Assembly: GCA_002493625.1 (NCBI GenBank)
Contig: DKZK01000005.1
Coordinates: forward strand, 1 to 64,000
Origin: Lachnospiraceae bacterium UBA7076
GTDB lineage: Bacteria; Bacillota; Clostridia; Lachnospirales; Lachnospiraceae
Direction: 5' to 3'
DNA length: 64,000 nt
Positions 42,847-52,444 of this stretch are shown one piece after another. A program made the translations under genes and the position numbers. Under the pieces are notes generated by a model that was given only the letters and a program-made list of their open reading frames with translations, was not told the DNA's origin and searched no databases. Position 1 is the stretch's first letter. The number at the start of each line of letters is the position of its first letter.

Positions 42847-44022
42847 GTGAGAGAATTATTAAGATTTAAAATGAATGCGGTGTTTCTTGTTATAAGCTTT
42901 TGCATAGCGTCCGTTATGTATAATTACAGCGGCGGCGTAGAGGGAAGCGTAAATGCGGAGGAAACGGACAGGCGGTTGTATAAATTTACTTATGGCGCGT
43001 CTGTAAGTGTGGGCGGGGCTGCCGAAGCAGGCGATAACAGGAAACAGGCCAAGAAGGATATGCTTGCGTGCATAGAAGGGATAGCAGAAGAAGAAAATAC
43101 CCTGATTTTCCTGTCTGTTTTTGATGTATATGTAAATGATGCGTATACAGGCTGTACGGCAGAGATATATATGAGCGGGCCCATGCCAAAATACAGCTTT
43201 GTAAAGGGCGGGTTTCCGACGGAGGAACAGTTGTCATCAGGTATGCGGTATGTAGTGCTGGGGGATGGAATGAAGCATAATACATATCGAAGGTCCGGTA
43301 AGGATTATATTTTGATACAGGGGGACGAATATGAGGTTACCGGATATGTATCGGCGCCAAATTCAGGAATACTATCCAATACAATTCTGCTCTTTTATAA
43401 TGCTATGGGCAGTAATATAATTGATACCCTTTGTGAGTATTATATTGGTGAACCCTTTATCGTGCAGTATATGAGTGATACAAATCAGGCAGCTTATACA
43501 CATATGATGGATTATCTGCATACCTTGGTTCCGGCTTCAAAATCTGAATCTGAATATGTATTGGAATCAGATGTATACAAATTTATAGTAAGCGACGGCG
43601 CAGAAAAACATGACTATTCTTCAAATGCTGAGCAGACGTTGAGATATCAGAGCTTTTCAAAGCTGATTTTCGTGTTTTGCATTATAGTTATTATGTTTGT
43701 TTTGTGGCTGTGGATGGTACAGAGACAGGAGGAATTTGCTATCAGAAAGGCATTTGGTTACTCTGTATTTAAGCTTTGGGTTATGGTTTTCATTGAGATT
43801 GCGGAGCTGATTCTGGTTGCTGCCATTTTGTCGGAGCTTGTAATTGCGGTGATTGCATTTGCCGACAAGGATATGTATGTTTTTAAAATCGGGGATGTAT
43901 ACAGTCGTTTTTTTCGGGAGGTGAGCTTTATATACATATGTCTTATAATCGTAAGCATCCTGTCATTTATTAATCTGTGTACCAAAAAGCCTGTAATGCT
44001 GATGAATAAGGGGAAAAAATGA
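42847..44022 (+). CDS. FtsX-like ABC permease, type A copy 2
   Basis: A 391-residue paralogue of the 40323 product: both open REL-(A/L)-R-(Y/F)-K and share KYxxVKGxFPTEEQL, a DYILIQGxEYEVTGY block and QRxxEFAIRKAxGYS. The second copy of the A permease in the operon has diverged in its external domain, so the two copies may handle different ligands. The start is GTG at 42847 with a weak site. It overlaps the next gene by four bases (ATGA). Confidence 0.8.
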   Translation: MRELLRFKMNAVFLVISFCIASVMYNYSGGVEGSVNAEETDRRLYKFTYGASVSVGGAAEAGDNRKQAKKDMLACIEGIAEEENTLIFLSVFDVYVNDAYTGCTAEIYMSGPMPKYSFVKGGFPTEEQLSSGMRYVVLGDGMKHNTYRRSGKDYILIQGDEYEVTGYVSAPNSGILSNTILLFYNAMGSNIIDTLCEYYIGEPFIVQYMSDTNQAAYTHMMDYLHTLVPASKSESEYVLESDVYKFIVSDGAEKHDYSSNAEQTLRYQSFSKLIFVFCIIVIMFVLWLWMVQRQEEFAIRKAFGYSVFKLWVMVFIEIAELILVAAILSELVIAVIAFADKDMYVFKIGDVYSRFFREVSFIYICLIIVSILSFINLCTKKPVMLMNKGKK

Positions 44023-45179
44023 TGAGTAATATTTTTTGGCGTGCGGTATGCCAGATATATAAAAGGAAAATCTTTTCGCTGATGACTGTTTTAATGATGA
44101 CGGTTGCCGTTGCAGTTATGTTTTACTCCTTTGTTTTATACAGCTTTTCACACTATCCGCTGCATCAGGCAAAGCGTATTCTGAATGATGACGTGAGGGA
44201 TGTATATAAGCTGGAGTATCGTACGGTATTGGCGTCTGTGCCGGAGGAGGAGCTGTCAGAGCTTTGTATGTTTTTTGATGAGATGGATGAAATGAAAGAA
44301 ATCGGTAAATGCGGAATGTATGCCATGTCATATAATTATACGGAAGATATACAGGAGTTATATGTACAGAGAAATATTACAGCCTTATGTAAGCTGCAAA
44401 CGGCTCAGGGACAGACTGTAAGTATGAGCACAGAAGAAGCATATGGGGCAGCTTATGTGGGCAGCGAGCTTGCGAATCGTTATCCAAAAGGAAGTATATA
44501 TATTACAGAAGATGGTATGAAGTATATGATTCTGGATGTGCTGGATAAGGATGCAAAATGGCTTTTTGAAGAACCGGGAGCTTCTGTGATTGATTTGGAT
44601 AAAGCGGTTTTGCTTGATTATGATTATTTGCTTAGTAAGGATTTAGATTATGTAAAAAATGGAATCAATAACTATTATTTTGTTGCGGAGGAAGCGGATG
44701 TTCCTGATATTGTTATGAAGCTGGCAGAGAAGCACAGGCTTAATTTTTACGGAATTTCTGATTTGAAAAACAGCTATTTAAGCTACATAAAATCAGATGT
44801 GCTTGCAAGGGGGGAATCCTATTATTTTCCCATATTGTTATATGCTGCATCCGTGATTGCCATAATGATGGCTGCGGCTACAGCATTTCTCAGTAATAAG
44901 GCGGATTACGGTATTATGCTGGTGAATGGAATGACAAAGCGTCAGGTTATGGCGGTTATTATTCTTGAAAATCTGTTTAAGATGCTGGCAGCATGTGTTG
45001 CCGCCGCCGCATATTGGTTCTTCAATATAAATAAATTAGACAGTACATATCATATGGTAATGTCTGACAGTGCTGTCAGAACAGCTTTTTTGTGTACTGG
45101 AACTGTCGTACTGATTAGCGTTATGCCGGTCATGTTTATTAAGCGTTACAGGATAAATGATATGCTGGCTGAAAAATGA
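44019..45179 (+). CDS. FtsX-like ABC permease, type B copy 2
   Basis: A 386-residue paralogue of the 41580 product. Shared blocks include VYKLEYR near the start of the external domain, GKCGMYA, PKGSxY and ADYGIMLVNGMTKRQ. The ATGA overlap with the type A gene (44019-44022) implies translational coupling and paired assembly. The ABC ATPase gene follows by about 50 bases. The A-B-A'-B' order in this locus points to tandem duplication of a two-gene unit. Confidence 0.8.
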   Translation: MMSNIFWRAVCQIYKRKIFSLMTVLMMTVAVAVMFYSFVLYSFSHYPLHQAKRILNDDVRDVYKLEYRTVLASVPEEELSELCMFFDEMDEMKEIGKCGMYAMSYNYTEDIQELYVQRNITALCKLQTAQGQTVSMSTEEAYGAAYVGSELANRYPKGSIYITEDGMKYMILDVLDKDAKWLFEEPGASVIDLDKAVLLDYDYLLSKDLDYVKNGINNYYFVAEEADVPDIVMKLAEKHRLNFYGISDLKNSYLSYIKSDVLARGESYYFPILLYAASVIAIMMAAATAFLSNKADYGIMLVNGMTKRQVMAVIILENLFKMLAACVAAAAYWFFNINKLDSTYHMVMSDSAVRTAFLCTGTVVLISVMPVMFIKRYRINDMLAEK

Positions 45180-45230
45180 AGCTGAAAAAATGAGACGGAA
45201 TGTAAGAACAAGGAATTTTGGGAGGAGAAT

Positions 45231-45908
45231 ATGATTGAATTAAGAGATGCAACAAAGATATACAAGGGCGAGGCATATGAAACGAAGGCGATAGACCACA
45301 TGGACCTGACGATTGAGGACGGAGCATTTGTTGCAATTATGGGAAGGTCCGGTTCCGGTAAGACCACGTTGCTCAATATTGTAGGGTGTATGGATTCGCT
45401 GACAAGCGGAGAGCTTTTTATTGACGGAGAAAAACTGAGTGGATTAAGTGAGCATAAGGTGGGGCTTGTAAGACGTGATAAGATTAGCTTTATTTTTCAA
45501 AATTATGCGCTTATGCAGCATTATACGGTGTACGAAAATATAGAGCTGCCTTTAAACGCAAGAAATTGTAAACCGAAGGACAAGAAGAAGGCTGTCAATG
45601 AGATTATGGAAAAGCTGGATATTGCACATCTTGCATCTAAATTTCCGCGCCAGATATCAGGGGGCGAACAGCAGCGTACGGCAATTGCCAGAGCAATGGT
45701 ATCCGGCTGTAAGTACATATTGGCGGATGAGCCTACAGGAGCTTTGGACAGTATGACCGCAGGGGAACTGATGAAGCTGTTTCAGATGATGCATGAGGCG
45801 GGAAAAACAATTTTGGTCGTTACCCATGACAATGAGGTTGCAGCATATGCACAAAAAACGATTATTATTTCGGACGGAAAGATTGATAACATAAAGGAGA
45901 ATAAATAA
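45231..45908 (+). CDS. ABC transporter ATPase (MacB/LolD type)
   Basis: A 225-residue ATPase with Walker A GRSGSGKTT at residues 38-46, Q-loop Gln90, signature ISGGEQ at 142-147, Walker B ILADEPTG with Glu167, and a switch His in VTHDNE. It is the only ATPase gene in the operon, so it should power one or both permease pairs. MacB/LolD-type ABC systems move peptides, lipoproteins or antibiotics without a usual translocation channel, driven by mechanical coupling. GGGAGGAG precedes the ATG. Confidence 0.93.
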   Translation: MIELRDATKIYKGEAYETKAIDHMDLTIEDGAFVAIMGRSGSGKTTLLNIVGCMDSLTSGELFIDGEKLSGLSEHKVGLVRRDKISFIFQNYALMQHYTVYENIELPLNARNCKPKDKKKAVNEIMEKLDIAHLASKFPRQISGGEQQRTAIARAMVSGCKYILADEPTGALDSMTAGELMKLFQMMHEAGKTILVVTHDNEVAAYAQKTIIISDGKIDNIKENK

Positions 45909-46049
45909 GCTTCCAATAAAAAGAAGCTTGCGGAAAAGGAGTTAGTGGCTGTTGCAAATTCATGTGACAGGAAAATTGAAATTGGGGATGGAAGAATAAT
46001 GCAGCCTGCATAGGCCGCTTGTTCAAAAGATAAAGGGGAGATTGAATAT

Positions 46050-46343
46050 ATGTATGATAAAATTGAGTGTGCAAAACGATTGAAGCATCTTCGTGAGGTA
46101 AAGGGGAAAACGCAGCGTGAGGCTGCATCTGAAACAGGAATGTCAGTAGATACGATCCGCAAGCTGGAGCAGGGAAAAAGAACCCCTTCCGTTATGGTTG
46201 TTGATCGTTTGAGAGAGTACTACAAAACGACGGCGGATTATATCATATCGGGCATCAGGGAAGAACAGCATGACACTTTGGACAAAGATAATCAATTGAT
46301 TGTTGATTCTGTTATTGAGAGGATAAAGAAGCTGATTGTGTAG
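46050..46343 (+). CDS. XRE-family helix-turn-helix regulator
   Basis: A 97-residue protein with an N-terminal XRE DNA-binding domain (KHLREVKGKTQREAASETGM, SVDTIRKLEQGKRTPS) and a short C-terminal tail. It follows the ABC ATPase gene at 140 bases and is preceded by a small hairpin. It may control the secreted-protein operon or the following lipoprotein gene (inference). GGGGAG precedes the ATG. Confidence 0.88.
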   Translation: MYDKIECAKRLKHLREVKGKTQREAASETGMSVDTIRKLEQGKRTPSVMVVDRLREYYKTTADYIISGIREEQHDTLDKDNQLIVDSVIERIKKLIV

Positions 46344-46356
46344 GAGAAGGAGTTTT

Positions 46357-47757
46357 ATGAAGGTTATAAAAAGGATATATCTGCTAAGCCTTATTATAAG
46401 TGCCGTATTTTTATTTGCGGCATGTGAAAAGGCAAAAAAGGACGAAATAGCAAACGATTTAGAGGCACTTGCCGGAACAGATACAAGTGATGATGAGGTA
46501 GAAAAAGGTGAAGTTAGTAAAGTACCTGATACGATGTCTTGTACAGTTACGTCAGGAGGATGGTCAACAAAGATTGATGCTAAAATATATGCCGATGGTT
46601 ATGATAATGTCTCTGCGTTTGCAGTTACGGAATGTGAAGATAAAGATGAACTCGTCTTAAAATATGCCCAAAAGCTATTTGATAAGGGGGAATTCGAGAA
46701 TATTAAACCATGTGGAGCGGCAAGCAGAGAGGAGCTTGAAAAGGAAATTCAGTTTTACGAGGAAAGGTATTCGGGAAGCGATAAGAATAGCAAAAACAGG
46801 TATTTAGAATATGTGGAATGGGTGCTTGAAAAATTTAATGATTCAAAATATGTTGATTATCCTGATGATAATATTGTGTATACAATAATAGATGATATTG
46901 AGTATACAGAAGATAATGATGCTCAAAATCACAGTAGCACTGTTACTTATGAAGAAGCAAGGCTCAGGGGTTACGTTGGTGGAAGATTATGGGTTATGAA
47001 TTATAGCGCCGGATATAATGACACTGTAATTGGTGAGGAAAAATATCACAATGAAAATATACCATATTTGGAGGCATATTGTATTGATGAAGAATATTTT
47101 GTTACAGATACATTGGGAATGGACGAGGCGAAAATAAATAATCCGTGTGACCGTGACGTTGCGGAAGGACAGGCAAAACAATTTTTGAGCAGACTTGGGA
47201 TGGATAATATGGAGCTTTTGCATATTGTACATAATAATATCCGTATAACTGAGGAAACTTCTGCGGTGGATGGCTATACGATGATTTTCGGTATGTCAGA
47301 GAATGGGGTACATCTTTTGTTTTCGTATGGTGCATGCGAAACTAATATGAAGCCTACGAATGAACAGAATATTTTTGCAGCACAACCTTATGTGGAGGTG
47401 CAGGTAAGCAGTAATGGGGTATATGGCATTGTAATACGGGGAAATTATAATGAGCCGGAGGTTATGTCAGAAGAAACTACAATGCTGTCACTTGAACAAA
47501 TAAATGAGATTGCTAAAGCGAAATTGGCAGAATATAAAATATCCAATATAGGTTGTATAGAGTTTGGGTATGTGTATATCACTTATGACGGACTTTCATA
47601 TGCGATTGTTCCTGTATGGCGTTGCTATGAATCAGGAAGTGAAAGGGACACTACCGTTAAAACTCCTGCATTAACAATATGTGCATTAGACGGTTCGGTA
47701 ATTTATAATGATAATCCGGGCGTATATGCTCCATTTGCGGGAATAATTCCATATTGA
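46357..47757 (+). CDS. Lipoprotein of unknown family
   Basis: A 466-residue lipoprotein. The lipobox FAAC follows a 22-residue signal (KRIYLLSLIISAVFLFAAC). The mature protein is acidic and carries a C-terminal region (KAKLAEYKISNIGCIEFGYV, PVWRCYESG) that recalls the two-strand YcdB/PepSY-like folds of Firmicutes lipoproteins; I could not assign it firmly. AGGAGAAGGAG precedes the ATG at 46357. It starts 13 bases after the XRE gene and so is probably co-transcribed with it. Confidence 0.7.
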   Translation: MKVIKRIYLLSLIISAVFLFAACEKAKKDEIANDLEALAGTDTSDDEVEKGEVSKVPDTMSCTVTSGGWSTKIDAKIYADGYDNVSAFAVTECEDKDELVLKYAQKLFDKGEFENIKPCGAASREELEKEIQFYEERYSGSDKNSKNRYLEYVEWVLEKFNDSKYVDYPDDNIVYTIIDDIEYTEDNDAQNHSSTVTYEEARLRGYVGGRLWVMNYSAGYNDTVIGEEKYHNENIPYLEAYCIDEEYFVTDTLGMDEAKINNPCDRDVAEGQAKQFLSRLGMDNMELLHIVHNNIRITEETSAVDGYTMIFGMSENGVHLLFSYGACETNMKPTNEQNIFAAQPYVEVQVSSNGVYGIVIRGNYNEPEVMSEETTMLSLEQINEIAKAKLAEYKISNIGCIEFGYVYITYDGLSYAIVPVWRCYESGSERDTTVKTPALTICALDGSVIYNDNPGVYAPFAGIIPY

Positions 47758-47783
47758 CGAAAAAACATCGATTAAAAATAAAT

Positions 47784-48317
47784 TTAAAGAAAATTGAAAA
47801 TAAATACAACCACAGTTACCAAAAGAATCACACCACCAAAAGCAATCATTACCTGATTGCTTTTTTTCTCCTTTAAAAATTCCTGCACCTGAGCCTCCGG
47901 TATAAGCACCTGCTGCTTTGTCATTTTAAAATGACGGTAAATACCCGTAATTATCATAATAACGGCGGAAACGCCGAAAAAACAAAAATGGGTGTAGTAT
48001 ATTATATTGTCGGTAATGGTTTCAAGACTTCGGGAGTAGTTTTCGGAGTTAAGGTTATAGTTTATATTTCCTGCAATAATATAAATTCCGTAGACAAATA
48101 ATCCCCAAAACAGTATGGTTGTAATAACGCTGAAGGTCGGCTTTACGGTTTGGTTTTCAGAATTAGCCGCCCCGCCCATAAAATCGGTTTTTTTACTTTT
48201 ATTTAATTTGATAAGGGCTTGAATGCCGCTCACAATAGCAAGTACGGATAAAAATAGCCCAAACAATACCCCGACGATTGTCTCAACGGAATGTAATCCA
48301 TCTGAAAAACTGTCCAT
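47784..48317 (-). CDS. Hypothetical four-helix membrane protein
   Basis: A 177-residue protein with four hydrophobic segments (about residues 12-36, 63-83, 107-127 and 155-177) and charged loops between. No family recognised. GGAGGAGGGAG lies upstream of the ATG on the minus strand, which supports a real gene. It is convergent with the lipoprotein gene. A cluster of CAGTCGTTC repeats lies just upstream, at 48346-48390. Confidence 0.6.
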   Translation of the reverse strand: MDSFSDGLHSVETIVGVLFGLFLSVLAIVSGIQALIKLNKSKKTDFMGGAANSENQTVKPTFSVITTILFWGLFVYGIYIIAGNINYNLNSENYSRSLETITDNIIYYTHFCFFGVSAVIMIITGIYRHFKMTKQQVLIPEAQVQEFLKEKKSNQVMIAFGGVILLVTVVVFIFNFL

Positions 48318-48743
48318 TTTCTCCCTCCTCCTAAAATTTGAATATCAGTCGTTCTATATTCAGTCGTTCCGTATTCAGTCGTTCCATGGCTGTTTTTGAT
48401 AAACAGTCTGATGCGTCCGCTTCGGACATTGCTTGTAAAAAATTCGTACAAGTATAATATAAATTAAGCTTTATCCGTAGTTAAACCGGAATTTTCAAAT
48501 CAAATTTCAAATTAAATTCTAGCATATTGATAATATATTCACAAGGAAAAAAGGTTTGTAGGTGCCGTGCAAACAGGTGCTGGGTAGGTAGTGCGCAAGC
48601 TTTTTATTTGTTATAATCATTACTTATAGCCAAACATAGTCATCATGTATTAGACAAAACGGTATCTCCGTTTTATAATAAGGACAATTCATGAAACACC
48701 TTGCAGGGAAAATGAGAAAATTAATTATATGGAGGTAATGATT
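48318..48743. promoter_or_regulatory. Upstream region of O-acetylhomoserine sulfhydrylase: promoter and two palindromes
   Basis: CAGTCGTTC occurs three times 15 bases apart (48346-48390). TATAA-N7-TTATA at 48612-48628 resembles a LysR-type T-N11-A box. The likely promoter is TAGACA (48651-48656), 17 bases, TATAAT (48674-48679), with the inverted repeat AAAACGG/CCGTTTT inside the spacer. No SAM-box or T-box structure was recognised. Confidence 0.55.
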
Positions 48744-50051
48744 ATGGCAAATATTAAAGATACAAAAAATTGGAGCTTTGAGACAAAGCAGTTACACATA
48801 GGACAGGAGCAGCCTGATTCGGCAACAGGGGCAAGAGCGGTTCCGATATATGCAACCACATCATTTGTGTTTGATAATTCACAGCATGCGGCTGACAGGT
48901 TTGGACTTCGCGATGCGGGAAATATATACGGAAGGCTCACAAATCCTACACAGGATATATTTGAGCAGAGAATTGCAGCGCTTGAGGGCGGCGTGGCGGC
49001 GCTTGCGCTTTCCTCGGGGGCGGCGGCAATCAATTACACAATACTTGCTCTCGCAAAAAGCGGAGAGCATATTGTAGCGTCCAAAAACATTTACGGCGGA
49101 ACCTATAATCTGCTGGCGCATACGTTGCCGTTATCCTCAGGCATTTCCACAACCTTTGTGGACCCTGAGGAGGAAAACAGCTTTGAAAATGCAATAAAGG
49201 AAAATACAAAGGCGATTTTCATTGAAACGCTGGGCAATCCAAATTCTAATCTTATTGATATAGAAGCTGTTGCAGAGGTTGCGCATAAGCATGGAATACC
49301 GCTTGTTATCGATTCCACATTTGCAACCCCGTATGTAATCCGCCCTATTGAATATGGCGCAGATATTGTTGTACATTCGGCAACCAAATTTATCGGCGGA
49401 CACGGAACTGCTATCGGCGGAGTTATCGTGGATGCAGGAAGCTTTGACTGGAAGGCGTCAGGAAGGTATCCGTGGATTTCCGAGCCGAATCCCAGCTATC
49501 ACGGAGTATCCTTTGCGGAGGCGGCAGGACCTGTGGCATTTGTTACATACATAAGAGCGATACTGCTTCGTGATACGGGAGCAACTCTTTCACCGTTCCA
49601 TGCATTTATATTCCTTCAGGGGCTGGAAACACTGTCTCTCCGGGTTGAAAGACATGTGGAAAACGCACTGAAAATAGTAGAATATTTAAATAGCCATCCA
49701 CAGGTTGAGGCGGTGCATCATCCGTCGCTGCCAAGTGAGCCGAGCCACAGGCTTTATAACAAGTATCTGCCAAAGGGCGGCGGCTCAATATTCACCTTTG
49801 AGATAAAGGGAGACGGGGAGACGGCAAAAAAATTTATTGACAATCTTGCAATATTTTCGCTTCTTGCAAATGTTGCGGATTCGAAATCCCTTGTCATACA
49901 CCCTGCAAGCACCACCCACTCACAGCTTACGGAGGCGGAGCTTGCGGATCAGGGCATTAAGCCGAATACAATACGCCTTTCTATCGGAACAGAAAATGTA
50001 AACGATCTTATTGCTGCTTTGTCGGAGGCATTTGAGGCGGTTGAAAATTGA
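48744..50051 (+). CDS. O-acetylhomoserine aminocarboxypropyltransferase (sulfhydrylase)
   Basis: A 435-residue Cys/Met metabolism PLP enzyme. Lys215 in SATKFIGGHGT is the PLP lysine; SSGAAAINYTILALA and the NPTQDIFEQRIA block define the family. It makes homocysteine from O-acetylhomoserine and sulfide, a route to methionine. The length matches MetY-type rather than the shorter MetB/MetC proteins. The ATG at 48744 follows GGAGGTAATG. The LysR and CysK genes downstream make a sulfur-assimilation cluster. Confidence 0.9.
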   Translation: MANIKDTKNWSFETKQLHIGQEQPDSATGARAVPIYATTSFVFDNSQHAADRFGLRDAGNIYGRLTNPTQDIFEQRIAALEGGVAALALSSGAAAINYTILALAKSGEHIVASKNIYGGTYNLLAHTLPLSSGISTTFVDPEEENSFENAIKENTKAIFIETLGNPNSNLIDIEAVAEVAHKHGIPLVIDSTFATPYVIRPIEYGADIVVHSATKFIGGHGTAIGGVIVDAGSFDWKASGRYPWISEPNPSYHGVSFAEAAGPVAFVTYIRAILLRDTGATLSPFHAFIFLQGLETLSLRVERHVENALKIVEYLNSHPQVEAVHHPSLPSEPSHRLYNKYLPKGGGSIFTFEIKGDGETAKKFIDNLAIFSLLANVADSKSLVIHPASTTHSQLTEAELADQGIKPNTIRLSIGTENVNDLIAALSEAFEAVEN

Positions 50052-50137
50052 AGCTTTCTATGAAAGCTTCGAGGAGGACGGTTTGTCTTGCGAATTTTGA
50101 AAAAGGCTTCGGCTATGCTTAAAATGGAGGGGAATAT

Positions 50138-51046
50138 ATGACTTTGACACAGTTGGAATATGCTGTAAAAATTGCAGAAAAAAAGTCCATGAATAAGGCA
50201 GCGGCAGAATTGTTTGTGTCCCAGCCTGCGCTTTCGGGCGCAATAAAGGAGTTGGAAAATGAAATAAAAACAGAGCTGTTTATAAGGACCAACAAGGGAA
50301 TTGTCATTACAACCGAGGGGGAGCAGTTTCTCAGCTATGCAAGACAGATGGTGGAGCTGAATAATCTGATTCGGGAGCGGTACGATGAAGAAAAATCCTC
50401 CAAAAAGAAGTTCAGCGTATCCATGCAGCATTATTCCTTTGCCGTTGAAGCATTTATGGAGCTTGCAAATACATTTGCCCTTGATGAGTACGAGCTTGCA
50501 GTTCATGAGACGAAAACCTATGAGGTTATTGACAATGTGAAAAATTACCGGAGCGAGCTTGGAGTTTTATTCATAAATGAATTTAATGAGCGGGTTATGA
50601 AGAAAATATTTTCAGATAATGACCTTGAGTTTATTCCGCTTTTTGAATGCGGCATATCCGTTTATCTTTCGGGAAAGCATCCGCTGGCAAATGAGAAAAA
50701 AATAAAATTTGAGGAGCTTTCGGACTATCCGTGTCTTTCCTTTGAGCAGGGGGACAAAAATTCCTTTTACTTTGCCGAGGAGGTGCTTTCCACGCTGGAT
50801 TACAAGCAGATCATAAAGGCGGACGACAGGGCGACCATGTTAAATCTCATGGTGGGGCTTAACGGATATACCCTTTGCTCGGGTATTATATGTGAGGATT
50901 TAAACGGAGGAAAATATAAGTCCGTGCCCCTTGACACGGAGGACAAAATGACAATAGGATATATTAAACGCAAATATATGCCCCTGAGTATTTTGGGGCA
51001 GAGCTATGTGGATATACTGAGCAGATACGGAAAAAATACAAAATAA
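50138..51046 (+). CDS. LysR-family regulator of sulfur metabolism (probable)
   Basis: A 302-residue LysR regulator. The N-terminal winged helix has YAVKIAEKKSMNKAAAELFV followed by SQPALSGAIKELE, and a substrate-binding domain fills residues 90-300. It lies between the sulfhydrylase and cysteine synthase genes, so control by O-acetylserine, O-acetylhomoserine or a related effector is likely (inference). The T-N11-A box at 48612 is a candidate target. GGAGGGGA precedes the ATG. Confidence 0.9.
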   Translation: MTLTQLEYAVKIAEKKSMNKAAAELFVSQPALSGAIKELENEIKTELFIRTNKGIVITTEGEQFLSYARQMVELNNLIRERYDEEKSSKKKFSVSMQHYSFAVEAFMELANTFALDEYELAVHETKTYEVIDNVKNYRSELGVLFINEFNERVMKKIFSDNDLEFIPLFECGISVYLSGKHPLANEKKIKFEELSDYPCLSFEQGDKNSFYFAEEVLSTLDYKQIIKADDRATMLNLMVGLNGYTLCSGIICEDLNGGKYKSVPLDTEDKMTIGYIKRKYMPLSILGQSYVDILSRYGKNTK

Positions 51047-51070
51047 TATACTTTGAAGGGAGTGTAAATT

Positions 51071-52003
51071 ATGTCAGAAATAAAAGAAAGCGCATTAGAA
51101 TTAATAGGGGAAACACCATTGGTTAAAATCGACAGGTACAGTAAAAGAGCGGGGGCTTCCGGGGCGAATATTATCGCAAAGCTTGAGTATCTGAATCCCG
51201 CAGGCTCTGTAAAGGACAGAGTTGCCCTTGCCATGATTGAGGAGGCGGAAAAAAGCGGTAAGCTGAAGGAAGGAGCAACGATTATAGAGCCTACAAGCGG
51301 AAATACGGGAATTGGTCTTGCGGCTGTGGCGGCAGTAAAGGGCTACCGGGCAATCCTGACGCTGCCTGATACCATGAGCGTTGAGAGAAGAAATCTTCTT
51401 AAAGCATATGGCGCTGAGCTTGTGCTTACAGAGGGAGCTAAGGGAATGAAGGGTGCCATTGCAAAAGCGGAGGAGCTTGAAAAGGAAATTGACGGCGCCG
51501 TGATTTTAGGTCAGTTTGTAAATCCTGCCAACCCTGCAAAGCATAAGGCGACAACAGGACCTGAAATCTGGAGACAGACAGACGGAAAGGTAGATATATT
51601 TGTGGCGGGCGTTGGAACGGGCGGAACAATAACCGGAGTGGGAGAATATCTGAAGGAAAAAAATCCGGATGTGAAAATTGTTGCCGTGGAGCCTTCCTCA
51701 AGTCCCGTTTTATCAAAGGGAACAGCAGGCGCGCACAAAATACAGGGAATCGGCGCAGGCTTTGTGCCTGACATTCTCAATCAGAAGGTGTATGATGAGG
51801 TAATTACAATAGAAAATGAGGACGCATTTGCCGAAGGAAAGGCATTTGCGCAGGCAGAAGGAATTTTGGTCGGCATTTCATCGGGTGCTGCCCTTAAGGC
51901 AGCGGCAATACTTGCAAAAAGACCTGAAAATGCAGGCAAAAATATAGTTGTGCTGCTTCCTGATTCAGGTGACAGATATCTCTCCACGCCAATGTTTTCG
52001 TAA
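51071..52003 (+). CDS. cysK: Cysteine synthase A
   Basis: A 310-residue fold-type II PLP enzyme with Lys48 in [10 protein letters not shown], phosphate-binding GTGGTITG and the substrate loop TSGNTG. It condenses O-acetylserine with sulfide to give cysteine. A LysR gene lies 24 bases upstream, and the sulfhydrylase gene beyond it. The size and motifs match CysK rather than cystathionine beta-synthase. GAAGGGAG precedes the ATG. A strong terminator-like hairpin follows. Confidence 0.95.
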   Translation: MSEIKESALELIGETPLVKIDRYSKRAGASGANIIAKLEYLNPAGSVKDRVALAMIEEAEKSGKLKEGATIIEPTSGNTGIGLAAVAAVKGYRAILTLPDTMSVERRNLLKAYGAELVLTEGAKGMKGAIAKAEELEKEIDGAVILGQFVNPANPAKHKATTGPEIWRQTDGKVDIFVAGVGTGGTITGVGEYLKEKNPDVKIVAVEPSSSPVLSKGTAGAHKIQGIGAGFVPDILNQKVYDEVITIENEDAFAEGKAFAQAEGILVGISSGAALKAAAILAKRPENAGKNIVVLLPDSGDRYLSTPMFS

Positions 52004-52105
52004 TTTTTCATAATTTGTGCCTGTTATAGCTGAAATGTAATTATGATTTATCTTATGATTTGACATAAATAGTGATATGTAAAATTATTTTAAACACATC
52101 TAATT

Positions 52106-52159
52106 AAAACTGACATTATCAAAATATCTTAAATTGGATATTTTGATAATGTCAGTTTT
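52106..52159 (+). terminator. Strong hairpin terminator downstream of cysK
   Basis: AAAACTGACATTATCAAAAT and its exact complement form a 23-base-pair stem around an 8-base loop, ending in GTTTTG. Perfect pairing suggests a terminator or an inserted palindrome. Confidence 0.75.
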
Positions 52160-52180
52160 GCATTATACTGTTCAAGACAA

Positions 52181-52405
52181 TTGTGAAACTCCTTTTTTCG
52201 GCAACGTCCATTGTTCAATATAGATAAGTCAACGTATAGCACGCTTCCGCTGCTTGTCGCACGTAGCGGTCTATATCGTTATTTTGCGTAGCAAAATGAT
52301 GATCAAAAAGCGAAGCTTTTTTAAGTACCGACGGCTCCAAAGCACTATGATTATGATATGGTCTATGTTTCACAACCGGATTTCGAAAAAATGGAGTTTC
52401 ACAAA
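52181..52405. repeat. Palindrome-rich element with terminal inverted repeats upstream of pdxS
   Basis: TTGTGAAACTCCTTTTTTCG at 52181-52200 is complementary, with one mismatch gap, to CGAAAAAATGGAGTTTCACAA at 52385-52405. Inside are TATAGCACGCTTCCGCTGC-type hairpin sequence (52235-52280), ATTTTGCGTAGCAAAAT and AAAAAGCGAAGCTTTTT. The right arm resembles family B repeats at 36457 and 54965. Confidence 0.7.
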
Positions 52406-52444
52406 TGCCTTACCACTACTTTATAACACGAGGAGAAAACGAAA

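Noticed and set aside
48318..48743. SAM or T-box riboswitch upstream of the sulfhydrylase gene
   Set aside because: No conserved stems or the T-box core sequence could be found.
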